DNA of 64,000 nucleotides from Boswellia sacra (Eukaryota > Streptophyta > Magnoliopsida > Sapindales > Burseraceae): assembly GCA_013180625.2 (NCBI GenBank), contig SNVD02014732.1, positions 29,153 through 93,152 of the forward strand, in the 5' to 3' direction. A model generated the notes under the pieces. The model saw only the letters and a program-made list of their open reading frames with translations, ran no database searches and was not told where the DNA came from. Shown here piece by piece: positions 17,554-29,238 of this stretch (position 1 is the stretch's first letter; the number at the start of each line of letters is the position of its first letter). Position numbers and translations under genes: made by a program.

Positions 17554-19726
17554 CACTCAATTCGCTGATGAATTCTGCAATAGGTCTCAAAGATAAATAG
17601 CCGGGCATTTTCAAGGAACTCCTCTCTCAATGGCATAGTAGAAAAGTTACCTTCTTCTACTCGTTTGTCGAGGAAGGGATCATTCAATATCACCTCTATT
17701 CACATATAAGGTTAGGACAATCTGAAACCTAAGCTTCAGGCTAACAATTTAGTAGCCACTTAAAAAAAAAATTTAGGTGCAGAAAAAGAGATAATTTTAG
17801 TAGCTAATACTCAGTACTTTAACGTAGATACAAATATAGAAAACTTACTTCTTCACACTCCCTCATCTTCTTTTGTGCCCCATCAAAGTCATAATTGACA
17901 TACACACATGCCAAAAACTCTATAATGGGATCTTTGTAAGAGTACTATTCTTGCTAAATAACCTTAATAAAATCTTTGAATTGCGGTCTCCTCCTTTTGT
18001 TGACAATGAATGCAGTGGCTAAGTAACGTAAGATATGGGGAGCATTGGTTTGAATGGCATTCAGATACCTGAATTTAAAATTCCCATCTTAGATTACATG
18101 GAAAAAAATAAAAAAAAAAACAAGAAACCGAGCAGCAGATAAAACATCATGGTTTCACTTTGCTTCCAAGAGAAAAGTACAAATGACATACTTATCCTGA
18201 TTGAAGAGGCCAATGATCTGTGTTCTTCCATTATCATGATTGAAAAATATGAAGAGACTCCAATGCATCAACCATATTCTACTTTGCATCTGACTCAAAG
18301 GTGAAGTGAAACTCTGTAACAAAAACAATCCATTGTTATACAATTTAAGCTAAAACAAACAAAAGGGTTTTACGATATAAAAATAAAAAACAATAATTAA
18401 AGAAAGACCTTTGAATCATCAACTTTTTCTTTCAATTGATTAAGTTCTTCAAGAGCGATGTCCCAGTTCTGCATTAATATCTCAGCTGCCAACTTTCCCC
18501 ATAGTGCACTCAGTCTTCTTTCACGGTTTGTGCACAAAGCCCTGTACTGATACAAATAGTCAGCAGTGCCAGAGTAGTTCCCACACTCAAACTGAAATTT
18601 GGCATACTTATCTAATGCCTCTATCTGGTCTGGACCAATCTGTGCAAAACAAAAGCGATAATACATGAAAAAAGTTAATCTACGTACAAAGGAAAATGCA
18701 CATTTACTACCACATTAAAACAAAAAGTTTACATTTCAACCCCAATAGCTTAACACCATTACTAAGTAAATCATCAAACTCCTCCTAATATTCATAGATG
18801 CCAAGACTAAAACAAAATTCTGCCAACTAGGACCAATTTTATCTGCTCTTCAGGGGACACAGAAATCCTTAAAAAAATGTTACTTCACCGATTCAGATAA
18901 CTTTTTTTTGTTTGAATACTAGAAACATCAAAAGTCCATACAACGATAAGCATAAGCACAAGTGTACCACTCTCGGGCAAAACAATGTGCAAAATTCTTC
19001 AACCTTACAAAGAATTACCAAACCCTAACATTGTATAAACTAGAAATTAAATCCAACAACAACAACCCAGTAATACATTGAGCAATTCTAAAGCATTACC
19101 CACTAGTTTGGCCTCATTAAATAAAATAAAGCTGAAACACAACCAGAAGATAACAACCCACCTAATAGTAAACTTCTAAAAAAAATCTTTTGATTTCTAT
19201 TTTGCTTCTCGCATTAAAAAAAAAAACTTTCAACAAATAATAAACGAAACAATGAATTTTAACCATACCCACGAAAGCAGAAACTAATAAATTCACAAAA
19301 AGTACACAAATTTCCCATCTAATCATTTAAAAAAAAACCCAGAAAAAATTAAGAAAAAAGAACCTGGTAGCGTTCGTTGAGCATCTGCAAATTGTAGTGT
19401 TTATCAGCCCTCAACTCCTGGACGGCGCTAGCATTCTGCAAGAAGGAGACAAGGAGGACAGCAGCCTCCTCCAAGGCCTTCAATTTGGCAACAACCTCAA
19501 CCCTCCGATCGATCATCTCCTGAGGGACGTCGTCGGTGCGGTAGAGGCTCTTGTAGATGTCCATGGCGTAGTCAACCATGTTGGTCTTGTTGAGCAACTC
19601 GATCTTGGACTTAAGGATCTGCTCATCAGGGTAGACTTGGCGCTCCTGGAGGAACTCGAGGAGAGGGAAGACTAAGTGGCGGTCGAGGTTGGGAGTGATG
19701 CGCTGCGTCAAGTCGTAGCTCGCCAT
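17554..19726 (-). pseudogene. TIF3E1: eIF3e (INT6) gene fragment, 5' five exons, with nonsense codons
   Basis: Subunit e of translation initiation factor 3. The ATG is at 19726 (MASYDLTQRITPNLDRHLVF). Exons, from splice signals: 19364-19726, 18409-18639, 18192-18313, 17849-18068 and 17554-17693. Exon 2 reads IGPDQIEALDKYAKFQFECG. Exon 4 carries two in-frame TAG codons ([12 protein letters not shown], about 17950-17963), each where a Gln is expected. Exon 5 ends [14 protein letters not shown] and a GTAAGT donor. The C-terminal half with the PCI domain is missing and is replaced by the DBP5 exon and then the LTR of C. GC content is high in exon 1 compared with the surroundings. It is a broken copy; a functional gene must exist elsewhere. 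Confidence 0.9.
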
Positions 19727-20226
19727 GGTTAGGGCTCTATCGGCTGCTGAAGAGTGCAAGACAACTAATAACTTTCTCTTCTAAGAGGCGAGGCTGTTAG
19801 AGTCAGTGCCTTTTTGGGGCTGCTGGAGTCGGCGAGTCGCAAAGGAGGTGCTGCGGCGCTGGAGAGAACGAGAGAGAGAGGGCTTACGTTAGGTTCTAGG
19901 TAATTAGGTTTTTGGAAATTATTTTGTTTATATGGTTTAGTAAAATTACGTGAATTTTTAATATATTATAATTTATCATAATCACCCCTAAAAATTACTT
20001 CTAAGTTTAAATATTTTATTTGCTTACATATGTATCCTAATTACTTGTTAATTACTTGTCACTATCTAAAAATGTGAGAAATATGTAATATAATCAAAAC
20101 AACAAGTGACAAGTATGAAAAAAATATGGGTTTGACTTCCAAATCAATGTTATATTTCTCACTTTTTTAAAAAAACGTCAAATGAAAAAATACAAAGCGA
20201 CAAATATGTGAAAATTTCTTGTAGTG

Positions 20227-20816
20227 CTTTTTCATATTTCTTCAGCAATTTTTCAAATTTCTCTCTCTCTCGCTCTTCAGGAGTTGTGTCAAGTGCAATA
20301 CATATGTTCTTGAGTTTTTTTATTATACCAAGATTAATGTCATGAGTTTGAATGGTGTAGATGTCAAATACGCTAGTAAAATACAAATTATAATGCACAA
20401 TGCCATTAGGAAAGACATCACACAATAAGCAAACTGACTCTTTATTGCATCAAATTTAGAAATATAAACAATGTCCTTTTCTTTAAAGAGGTTGGGTATA
20501 AGTACATCCTCATAAAATACATCTTTGATTCCTTCTTCGATGAAGACGACAAGGTCGATGGATGGGTCCATTGGTGATGCTTGATCTTGAGACTTCTCCT
20601 TTTTGATGGTCATCTTTCCATTTTCTCAACCAAGTCATTCCACTTGGCGATTCCTACTTGAAGGATATCCCTAAAGATCTCAAATCCGGACTTTAACATT
20701 CCCTTGAAAACCCATGGTTCAGCAGTTGCCACATAATTTGTATCTTGAGCCTTGACAAATTTGATGAATCTATCCTTATTGGGTTCAAAATCTTCTTCTT
20801 CCCCTTCAAATCTCAT
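20227..20816 (-). pseudogene. Tat-like element H: protease-RT connection, cut by the CACTA end
   Basis: Minus-strand frames MRFEGEEEDFEPNKDRFIKF (20610-20816) and DIVYISKFDAIKSQFAY ... TTPEEREREKFEKLLKKYEK (to 20227). The latter matches the plus-strand copy in element J (33457-33720). In J the sequence continues into an RT N-terminus (FAWSDDDMPGID); here it stops at the CACTA terminal repeat. Several frameshifts are present. Confidence 0.75.
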
Positions 20817-21640
20817 AACCTAACCCTCTTTTAGAAGTTTGGCCTTTGAAATTTGGAAAGGATGGCAAACCATGTCCATTCCTCCCAAGCCCAGTTCCTG
20901 ACAAATATCCTTGTTTCTTCATTATTCTAGCTACAATTAGGCTAACTTTGTCTATCATGGCTACCTAAAAGCCTCCCATGTAGGGTATCTCTCTAACATT
21001 CACACTTAATGTAGTTGGTGCAATAGTTGAAGCCGCATGAATGGTCACAATCTTCCCATCCATATTGAATTGAATCTTCTGATGTAAGGTGGAAGGAACT
21101 TAACCGAACAGATGGAACCATGCTCATCCTAGAAGGCAACAAATGTGACTGGAATGTCAAGAACTATAAATTATGTCATTACTTCAATTAGTCTAGTCTT
21201 CACTAACACCTTGAAGATCCCAATGGTACTCCTTTTTTAGTCATCACAGGCCCTGATCACTATCTCACAAGGCTCAAGCTTATCTTTACTGACCTCATGC
21301 TTGTGCAAAATCTTCTTTGGCACAATGTTAATGGCGGATCTATCATCCACCATGATACAAGGAGATGTCTTCCCACTAAAATTTATGCAGTGATAAACAG
21401 CGGCTTGTTATGATTCCTTCCTTCGAAAGATAGATCTCCATCAGTGAAGGTGATCACACCCTTCTCATTTATCCCATTGGGTTCTCTTCCAGTCAAGGCG
21501 GTCAACATTTCATTTGTAGTAGTAGCCATTGATATTTCCACCTCTACCAAAGCCTTCGCCATGACTTCTCTATGCTTTGCCGATGATATCAACAAATCCC
21601 AAATGCTAGCATTTGCTTGAGTCTTCTTTAATTGCTTGAT
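20817..21640 (-). pseudogene. Tat-like element H: protease and G-patch region
   Basis: On the minus strand one can read a decayed aspartic protease motif (CIMVDDRSAINIVPKKIL, near 21310-21370) and further on a glycine-rich G-patch-like stretch (GTGLGRNGHGLPSF ... KRGLGY, near 20835-20925). Both are normal parts of Tat-lineage polyproteins. Stops and frameshifts are frequent. Confidence 0.6.
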
Positions 21641-24526
21641 CACTTGATCTTCTTTTCTTTAGTTTCTTCTATGGCAACTTCTTTGCCATTCTCGATAGTT
21701 TTCTCAATTGACTTCTTCTTTTCCTTCTTATGGTAAAATCTACCACTCTTTATTACTCCTTGGACACTCTTACTCTCACCCTTAAGTGTTTCTCCCTTAT
21801 GCGTTTCTTTTTCAACTATCACTTCTTCTTCTTTATCACTACTAAAGTTAACCTAAAAGTTTGGAAGGGTCTTGACTTTAGCAATGTCATCCCAAATTTC
21901 CATGACTCTCACTTCTTTGCATCTTCTAGGTAAGCCCTCTCTCCACTAAATGCTCTCAACTCGCTTCCCTCTCCTAACTTTGCAACCCTTCTTCACTTTA
22001 AGCCTTCTAGATGGTGGGCCTTTTCCAGCCCTTTTTCTAGCATCCACTTCTTGGCAAAAGCACTTGAAGGTGTAGACTTTTGCTTGGCAGGTGCCACTTC
22101 ATCTTCCATCTCTACTTCTTCTTCTTTTCCTTGTTCTTTTTCTTCATGGTCACTGAGGCACACAAATTCAGGTTTTAAGCTTTGCTTGACTCCCTTTATT
22201 GCAATATTGCTCCATCCACCATTCTTTATGAAAATATAGGCTGCCAATGGAACGAGCTCATCTTCTACCCTCTCAATGATCTCTTTGGCTCTTTTTCTTT
22301 GGACTCTTTGACCTTGGGCTCTTCAGTCTTGGGATCTCCCTTCTTACGTTTCTTCTTCGTGGCAACCTTTCTAGTCGACCCTTCTTGTTGTTCAGTTTTA
22401 AACTTCTCTTTCTCTTGGCTCTCTCGGTTCTGCTCGATTTACTTTCTTTAAAAGAGTTCATGGCTTGCTCCTCGGTCAAACTTAACCCAATCATGCTGGT
22501 GGCTAGAGGAGGTACCCGATTGTAAGTGGGTAGCAGATTACTTCTTATATTAGGCTCATACGCCTCTAGGTCAGGAATCTAGCCCTTGTCGATCAAGTCT
22601 TGGATCTCATGATGGAGATGAGTGCAATGATCAGTCTTGTGATCAGTCACTTGGTGGAGTTCACACTTCTCGTGATACCTCCAATTCCTTGGTAATGGAT
22701 TTAAAAACTCTCTTGCACAATGGCAACAAGATCCCTTCAGCTCTTGATCTTGTAAAGATCTTGGATAGTGGTCCCCTTAAACGATTAAACTTTCTTTGTG
22801 GGGCGACTACCTTCACCTCAACATGCTTCGTGCTAGACCCACTAGCTTGTTGATACTGCCCTTGACTTCTTCGAGGGTAGTTATTATTTCTTCTTTTCTG
22901 CCTTGGTTCTTTAAAAAAAAAAAAAAAATCTTCTATTTGGATGCCCAAGTCATACAAGTCTTCAAATGTTTTGATAGAGAAGCCCACCAATCTATCACTG
23001 ATAAAGGTGTGGGCTCCATTGATCACCATGCGGACCTGGTTCTTCTCTACAGGCTTAGTGGTCATTTTGGCGGCCTTGGCCGTCTAATAGACTAGATACT
23101 CTGAGAAAGTCTCGTTGGGCTTGTTGTCTCTAAATCCCTCAAGGTTTACCCCCAGTTGGGTATTGTGATGGTACTACTCTACAAATTGCTCAAAATGCTC
23201 CTCCCAATCTCCTCGAATTCTCTTAGAGAGGTCATGGTACTATATTACCGCATCATCTTCTAAGGATAACATGAAGTACTTCATTATATGCTCCTTTCAC
23301 AAACGAATGGTGGCCATGACAGCTGCATATTATCTCAAATGTGTCTTCATATTGCCCTCGCTATTAAACTTGGGCAAGTATGACATTCGAAATTTGGAAG
23401 GCAAATCATTGTTCCCAAATGAGCAAAACATCGTCCAAGTCTTCAACCCCTTTCAGTCCCTTCGTCTTCAAGAAGGACTGAACCTTCTCCATGTCTTTGG
23501 CCAACTGCTTGACCGATTCAGACTTTTCTTGATTGATTGGGCTTTTCTCCCTATCTCTGCCTTGGCTAGGCTCACCATCACCATCACCATCACCCCTCCG
23601 GTGGAGGTTGAATCATGCGGTTGGGCCTATTTCATAGAGCTTCAATGAGTTGGCCACTTGTTGTTAGAGCGCGATAATGTCAAGCCTCACCTAAGCCATT
23701 TCAGCATTGTTATTATTGGGTGTAGCCATTTCATTAATTGGTTCTTCTTGCCTTGTCAAACGACCACCTTATCTAACCCAAGCTATGATGGCTGCAAAAC
23801 AAAGGTGTTAATGGCATGTATGCATGCATGTATGCATCATATGATGCATGCTCATACAAGGGCATAGACACACTTTCAGCCTTCTAACTTGATTTCTCCC
23901 ACACACGCGAGGTCGAGTCTCTTTTCGTAGGATGTTTGCCCTCTAAGTCATCGTCATGGGATATGGGAATGCGAGATTCTCTCATCTGTTTCTAACAAAC
24001 ATGTTGATATTGGATTCTCCATGATTATCATAACATGGCTTTCTAAACATCATGATAACCTTAACTTATAACACATGTCCCTATGTTGTTCTTATGGGTG
24101 AATCAAAATGTGGCATTAATTCATGGTTCCATGAGGTTTGAGTTGATGTTATTCTAATCATGGGGAATTTACGTCCATAGACATGCATAACGTGGGTTTT
24201 GGATATTCATCCTGTTGAAAATTTCTAGAGTCATCTATATGGGCTTGAGTCTCAAGGATCCAATGGTTTGGGCTCTTCCAAGTAAGAGATGCCTCTTTTG
24301 GATCAGTCTTTTTTTAATACCAATTCAATGGTACGTGCTCAAAAGTGGTGACAACAATATGAGTCATCTAGGGGTCGAATGGAGCCAAAGACTTACTCAT
24401 GCCAATGCCACACGACTGGTTTAGGCAGTTCTTGCTCATTGTGTACAAAAGTGTAGCGATGCAAGGACTCAAAATGTCAATATGAGCTATTTGAATTTGA
24501 TATCCCAATCGGAGTCAACTTCTCTT
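21641..24526 (-). pseudogene. Tat-like element H: gag and spacer
   Basis: Minus-strand fragments include VEKNQVRMVINGAHTFISDR (22661-23065), MIGLSLTEEQAMNSF (22273-22494), a Lys/Glu-rich stretch (21993-22247), and TQANASIWDLLISSAKHREV (21383-21643), which opens the protease-side region. The CX2H-like motif near 22600-22700 (YHEKCELHQ ... CTHLHH) matches element J. Many frameshifts. About 23900-24526 is the leader next to the primer-binding site, with no gene. Confidence 0.75.
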
Positions 24527-24545
24527 ATCCCCAGTGGAGTTGCTA
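24527..24545 (-). other. Primer-binding site of element H
   Basis: On the minus strand TAGCAACTCCACTGGGGAT lies 3 bases after the LTR end. It resembles the TGGCGACTCCACTGGGGA-type site of Tat/Ogre elements with two changes. The tRNA assignment (Arg in those elements) is from memory and not certain. Confidence 0.55.
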
Positions 24546-24548
24546 CTA

Positions 24549-26361
24549 TGAATAGGGGCTTTCATCCCACTAGAGTGTTTGCAACCATGACACTGTGTTA
24601 AAGCTTCTTTCGAGACTCAAGGGAAAAGAAACAAGCTATAGACACGTTTGGATAAATGGAGTCGCCACTCAATTATTCAATTGGGAATGAATAGGAAAAA
24701 TCGGATCCCTTACTTCGGGACTTAAACTACCCTCATTCCTTCAGAGATGGGTTTAGGAAACTACATACGAGTCATTCAACCACCTGGATCAAAATTTGGC
24801 CTCCACTAGCATATGCCAAATTAAAATACCTCATATTGACATACAGTCCACTTAAGTTGTTTATTTTACACAAATTTCCATTTTTGTCTTTATTAAGCAT
24901 GTAAGTGATTATTCAATCAAATATCAGTTATAAATTCATCCTTGGAAAGAGAAAGGAGAGTGGATTACATTTTCGTCAAACATGGGGAATAGGGGAATAG
25001 AATTACTTCATTTGCTCTTCAAAAATAAAACAAACTCTACTTCTAATACTTCAATTATTCAATGACGTAAAATATTCCATACATAGCATATTCATGCAAA
25101 TCATACATTTAATAAGCAATCAATTTGAGATTTGATAAATATGGAATTCCTCACCACCATATGTGAGTCTATTCCACGCATATTAAGCCTCTTCATACAT
25201 ATTCATGTTCATACATTCATATCAATAAGTTAGAACTCAATATAAAGCCATAATCTAGAATTATGGCATTCTAGCATAGATTTGATAATTGTATCATAGG
25301 AATTCTACCCTAGCATGGCAATTTTAGCCTATTCATATTAATTATAATAAATCATGGCAATTCTAACCTAAGCATAGCATTTCTAGCCTAATTCAATCAA
25401 TCAACATCAAATAAGGCCCTATATTATTTCCTAGCATACTTTAAAGGAATTATAAATTCTCCTGGCATGATTCTTAATCATGTGCTCCTAAGCATGATTC
25501 TAAGCAGTTACAAAGAAAATTAAACTCCTAGACATGTTTCTAATAAAGAAGAGATAGCAGACTTAACTCAACACGCTTATCCATCTTAAAAAACAAATAA
25601 GGGTTAGAACAATTTATAATAACCCTAGATATGCTCTTAAGAATAAAATTAAACCCTAAACATTCTTCTTCTAAGCAAGAAAAGTAAATAAGAAAATAGG
25701 AGGGAGATGAGAGCACTGCTCTCACGACGTACCCTTTTCAGGTTTAGAGCAATAGAACGCCTAAAAATCTTTGAACTGGAAAAGACTTCTTGAATTCTCG
25801 AGTGTGTCTTCAAGAAGGAGAAGAGATGATTATATTCCATAATCAATGTGTCTTGAAAGTGAGGAGAAGGGGTGTTTATATAGTGGAGGGTTTGAGTTAA
25901 AAAAGGAAGCAAAGTCTAAAAAAAGAAGGTTTCAATTGAAAATTTCCAAAATTATGAGACCAATAGTGGGTGACTATCACTTAATAGTCAGATCGTTGTC
26001 TGACTATCGGCCAACTATTGGTCAATAGTCGGGCTACTGTTTGATACCTGACGATTGTCCTCCCTCTGGCCCTTCCATTTTTGGCACTTTGCTTTGCAAT
26101 CCCTGTCGACGTTCATCTATTCGATTGCACATAACTTTTGAAATTTAACTCTGATTTATGATCCATAAATTTCTACAAAAGCTCGACATCCGTAGCTTCA
26201 AATGGTATTTGATTCATTATCAAATTCATTCTAAATTAATTTTTGTGATTTTTTGAATTCAGATGTTAGTTTTCGAGACCTTTCATCGATTCCTTTTCAC
26301 CTTTCCTTCCTTGATATTCATTTTCATTTCATTATTGAGCCTAAAAAACTTAGTGTCTACA
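24549..26361 (-). mobile_element. 5' LTR of element H (Tat-like)
   Basis: On the minus strand it starts TGTAGACACTAAG (26361) and ends CCCCTATTCA (24549), 1813 bp. Related LTRs occur at 27178-29099, 29239-31186, 31272-33199 and 37015-37865. It borders plus-strand gag of element J at 26362, so H was inserted into J. Confidence 0.85.
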
Positions 26362-27177
26362 GCAATCAACCAAGACGAGCCTGAATCGGTCAGGCAGTTG
26401 GCGAATGACATGGAAAAGGTCTAATCTCTCTTGGAGAAGAAGGGGTTGAAAGAGATCGAAGAGCTGAATGATATTTTGCTGATTGGAGACAATGACTTGC
26501 CACCAAAATTTTGCATTCCAGATTTGCCCAAGTTCAATGGAGAGGGCAATCTGTAGACACATTTGAGACAGTATGCTACTGTCATTGCCACCAATCCTTT
26601 GTTAAAGGAGTATATATTGAAGTACTTCATGCTATCCTTAGAAGATGATGTAGTAGTGTGGTATCATGACCTTCCCAAAAGAGTTTAAGATGATTTGGAG
26701 GAGCTATTTGAATAGTTCATGGAATAATATTGCCACAATGCCCAATTAGGGGTAGCCTTGAGGGATTTGGAGGCGACTTACCAAAAGCCCAATGAGACTT
26801 TTTTAGAGTACATTATCTGTTGGAGGGCTAAAGCTGTTAAGGTGACCACGAGGCCTACGAAGAAGGACCAGGTTCGTAGGGTGATCAATGGGGCCCATGC
26901 TTTATTGGAGATTGGCTTGCGAGCTTTCCAATCAAAACATTCAAAGATTTGTATGATTCGGGCATCCAAATAGAAAGGTTAGAGGCCAAGCAAAAAAGAA
27001 GCGACAAAAGTTACCCTCAAAGAAATCAAAAGTAGTATTATCAAACTGGTGGGTCTAGCCTGAAGCATGTTCAGGTGAAAGCAGTCGCTTAACAAAGGAA
27101 GTTTAGTCATTTAGGAAGGCCAATGTCAAAAATCTTTGCAACGTTGAAAGCCGAAGGGTTTTGCAGCCATTGCCACC
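26362..27177 (+). pseudogene. Element J gag, part 1 (Tat-like)
   Basis: The plus-strand frame reads PPKFCIPDLPKFNGEGNL, then KYFMLSLEDDVVVWYHDLPK and KKDQVRRVINGAHALLEIG. This is the Retrotrans_gag core of a Tat-like element, homologous to H (22661-23400). In-frame stops and frameshifts are present. It is interrupted at 27178 by solo LTR K1 and resumes at 29100. Confidence 0.8.
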
Positions 27178-29099
27178 TATAGACACTGGATTTTTTAGGC
27201 TTGATGATGAAATGAAGATGAATGTTAAGCAATATAAATGATCGAAATACCCTTGGAAGCAAAAGGAAGAAAGGTTTTTAAAAACTAACACATGACTTCA
27301 AAAAATCACAGAAATTAATCCAAGAGGAATCTATTAATGAGTTTATACCATTATAAAGCTACGGATGTCTAGTTTTCATAGAATTTTATGAATCACAAAT
27401 CAGTGTTGAACTCAAAAAATTACGCGCGATCGAACAAATGAGAGTTGAAGAAACATTGCATTAAAAAAATGTGAAACAAGAGGGATTGGTGGGCCACAAC
27501 CAGCTGACAGTTGTAGGACAGCTGGCCGGCTATCCACCCACAGCCATTCGGTTGTTCTACTATTGACTGGTGGTCCTAACACAGTCGGCCGGCTGTTCTT
27601 CATGTATTCTTGAAAAATTTCGGTTGGATCCTTCCTTTTTTGTTTTCTACTTCTTTTTTCAACTTCAATCCTCAACTATGTAAACCCCCCTCCTTCTCAC
27701 TTTTCAACACACATCAAAATCATCTCTTCTCCCTCTTCAAGACACACTCGAGAATTCAATGAGTCTTTTCTAGTTCAATATTTTTTTAGGCATTCTATTG
27801 CTCTAAACCCGAAAAGGGTATGTCATAACAGTAGTAATCTTTTCGCTCTCCACTTTTCTTTTTTATTTATCTTGCTTTAGATTAAGCATGGGTATGTTTA
27901 TTTTTGCTTAGAATGAGCATGTTTATGATTTATTTTTATAATTAGATGCATGTTTAGGGTTATTTTGAATTGTTCTAACCCTTGTTTGTTTTGCAAGATG
28001 GATAAGCATGCTAAGGTAAGTCCTCATTCCCTTCCTTATTTAGAATCATGCTAGGAATTTATTTTCTTTGTGAATGTCTATAATCATGCTTAAGAGTATA
28101 TGATTAGAATCATGCTAGGAAGACTTATAATTTTTGAAGCATGCTAGAAAATAGTAAAGAATATGTAAGAATCGTCATGTTTACCCATAATTGCTAGAAT
28201 TGGGCTAGAATAGCCATGATTGATAATGATTGATTGAATTAGGCTAGAAATGCCATGCTAGGTAAGAACTGCCATATTTAGAATTATCACCATCAATTGA
28301 ATTGTGCTAGAATAGTAATAGGTAGAGTTACCATGATAAAATTATCAAATCTAGGTAGAGGTGCCATTATTCTAGATCATAGCTTTGTTTGAATTTTAAT
28401 TAATTGATTTATGAATGTGTAAATAAAATATGCTATGACTTGAATGATGGGATGAAAGAGGCTCGATAGACATTGAATAGACTCACATATGATGGCAAGG
28501 AATTCACTATCAATCGAATCTCGACTTGAGTCTTTATGTTGTATTTATAATATGCATGAATATGCAAGAATTGTAGGTATGAATGAATGAGATATATGAA
28601 GTGTTAGAAGTAGAATTTACTTTAATGTTGAATAACAATTATTGTAATCCTCTTCCCTATCCCCCATGTTTGCAAGGAAATGTAACTCTATTCTCCTCTC
28701 TCTTTCTTTGTATGAATACATAACTGCTATGATTTAAAGTCACGTTATTTGTTTAATGAAGATAAAATTGGAAGTGTGCATAAAATGAATAACTTAGGTG
28801 GACTATATAATAACCTAAGTTATTTTTATTTGATACACCCTAGTAGAGATCGAATTTTGATCTGGGTGAGGTGAATGGCTCGTACCTAACTTTTTGAACC
28901 CATCTCTGAAGGAATGAGGGTAGTTTAAGTTCTGAAGTGAGGGTCGAGTTACCCCATTCATTCCCAATTAAATAATTGGGTAGCAACTCCATTTCTCTAG
29001 ACGTGCCCATGGCTCGTTTGTGTTCCCTTGAGTCTCAAATACACTTTGACATAGTGTCGTGATCGCAAACGCTCTGGCAAAATAAAAACCCTGTTCACA
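27178..29099 (+). mobile_element. Solo LTR K1 inserted in element J
   Basis: Starts TATAGACACTGGATTTTTTAG and ends GCTCTGG ... CTGTTCACA, in the same orientation as J. Flanking 5-mers are CCACC (27173-27177) and CTACC (29100-29104), a target duplication with one mismatch. J gag continues on both sides. No internal retroelement sequence is attached. Confidence 0.78.
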
Positions 29100-29238
29100 C
29101 TACCAAGAAAGCTTCCAAATCCATTGCCAAGGAATTGGAGGCATCATGAGAAATGTGAGTTTCATCAAGTGTTTAGTCACAAGACCGATGATTGCACTCA
29201 TCTTCATCATGACATTCAAGACTTGATTGACAAGGGTC
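29100..29238 (+). pseudogene. Element J gag, part 2 (zinc-knuckle segment)
   Basis: The frame reads YHEKCEFHQVFSHKTDDCTH then LHHDIQDLIDKG, the zinc-knuckle-like segment of Tat gag, matching H near 22600-22700. It lies between solo LTRs K1 and K2. Confidence 0.75.

Larger units (their letters stand above)
17216..20226. mobile_element. CACTA-like DNA transposon fragment with captured gene pieces
   Basis: The right end reads TTTCTTGTAGTG (20215-20226), i.e. CACTACAAGAAA on the minus strand, the classic terminal inverted repeat of plant CACTA (En/Spm) elements. Short subterminal repeats of the GCGACAAAT / AAGTGACAAGTATG type precede it (20056-20210). It abuts the interrupted coding region of element H exactly at 20227. 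The interior carries eIF3e and DBP5 fragments. The left end is not in the window, because element C is inserted at 17215/17216. Inferred: a Pack-CACTA-like element. Confidence 0.55.

Noticed and set aside
17554..19726. eIF3e as a functional host gene
   Set aside because: Two in-frame stops in exon 4, loss of the PCI half and replacement by a DBP5 exon.
23581..23602. (ATCACC)n-like short repeat in the H spacer
   Set aside because: A simple microsatellite in a decayed retroelement, too short to matter.
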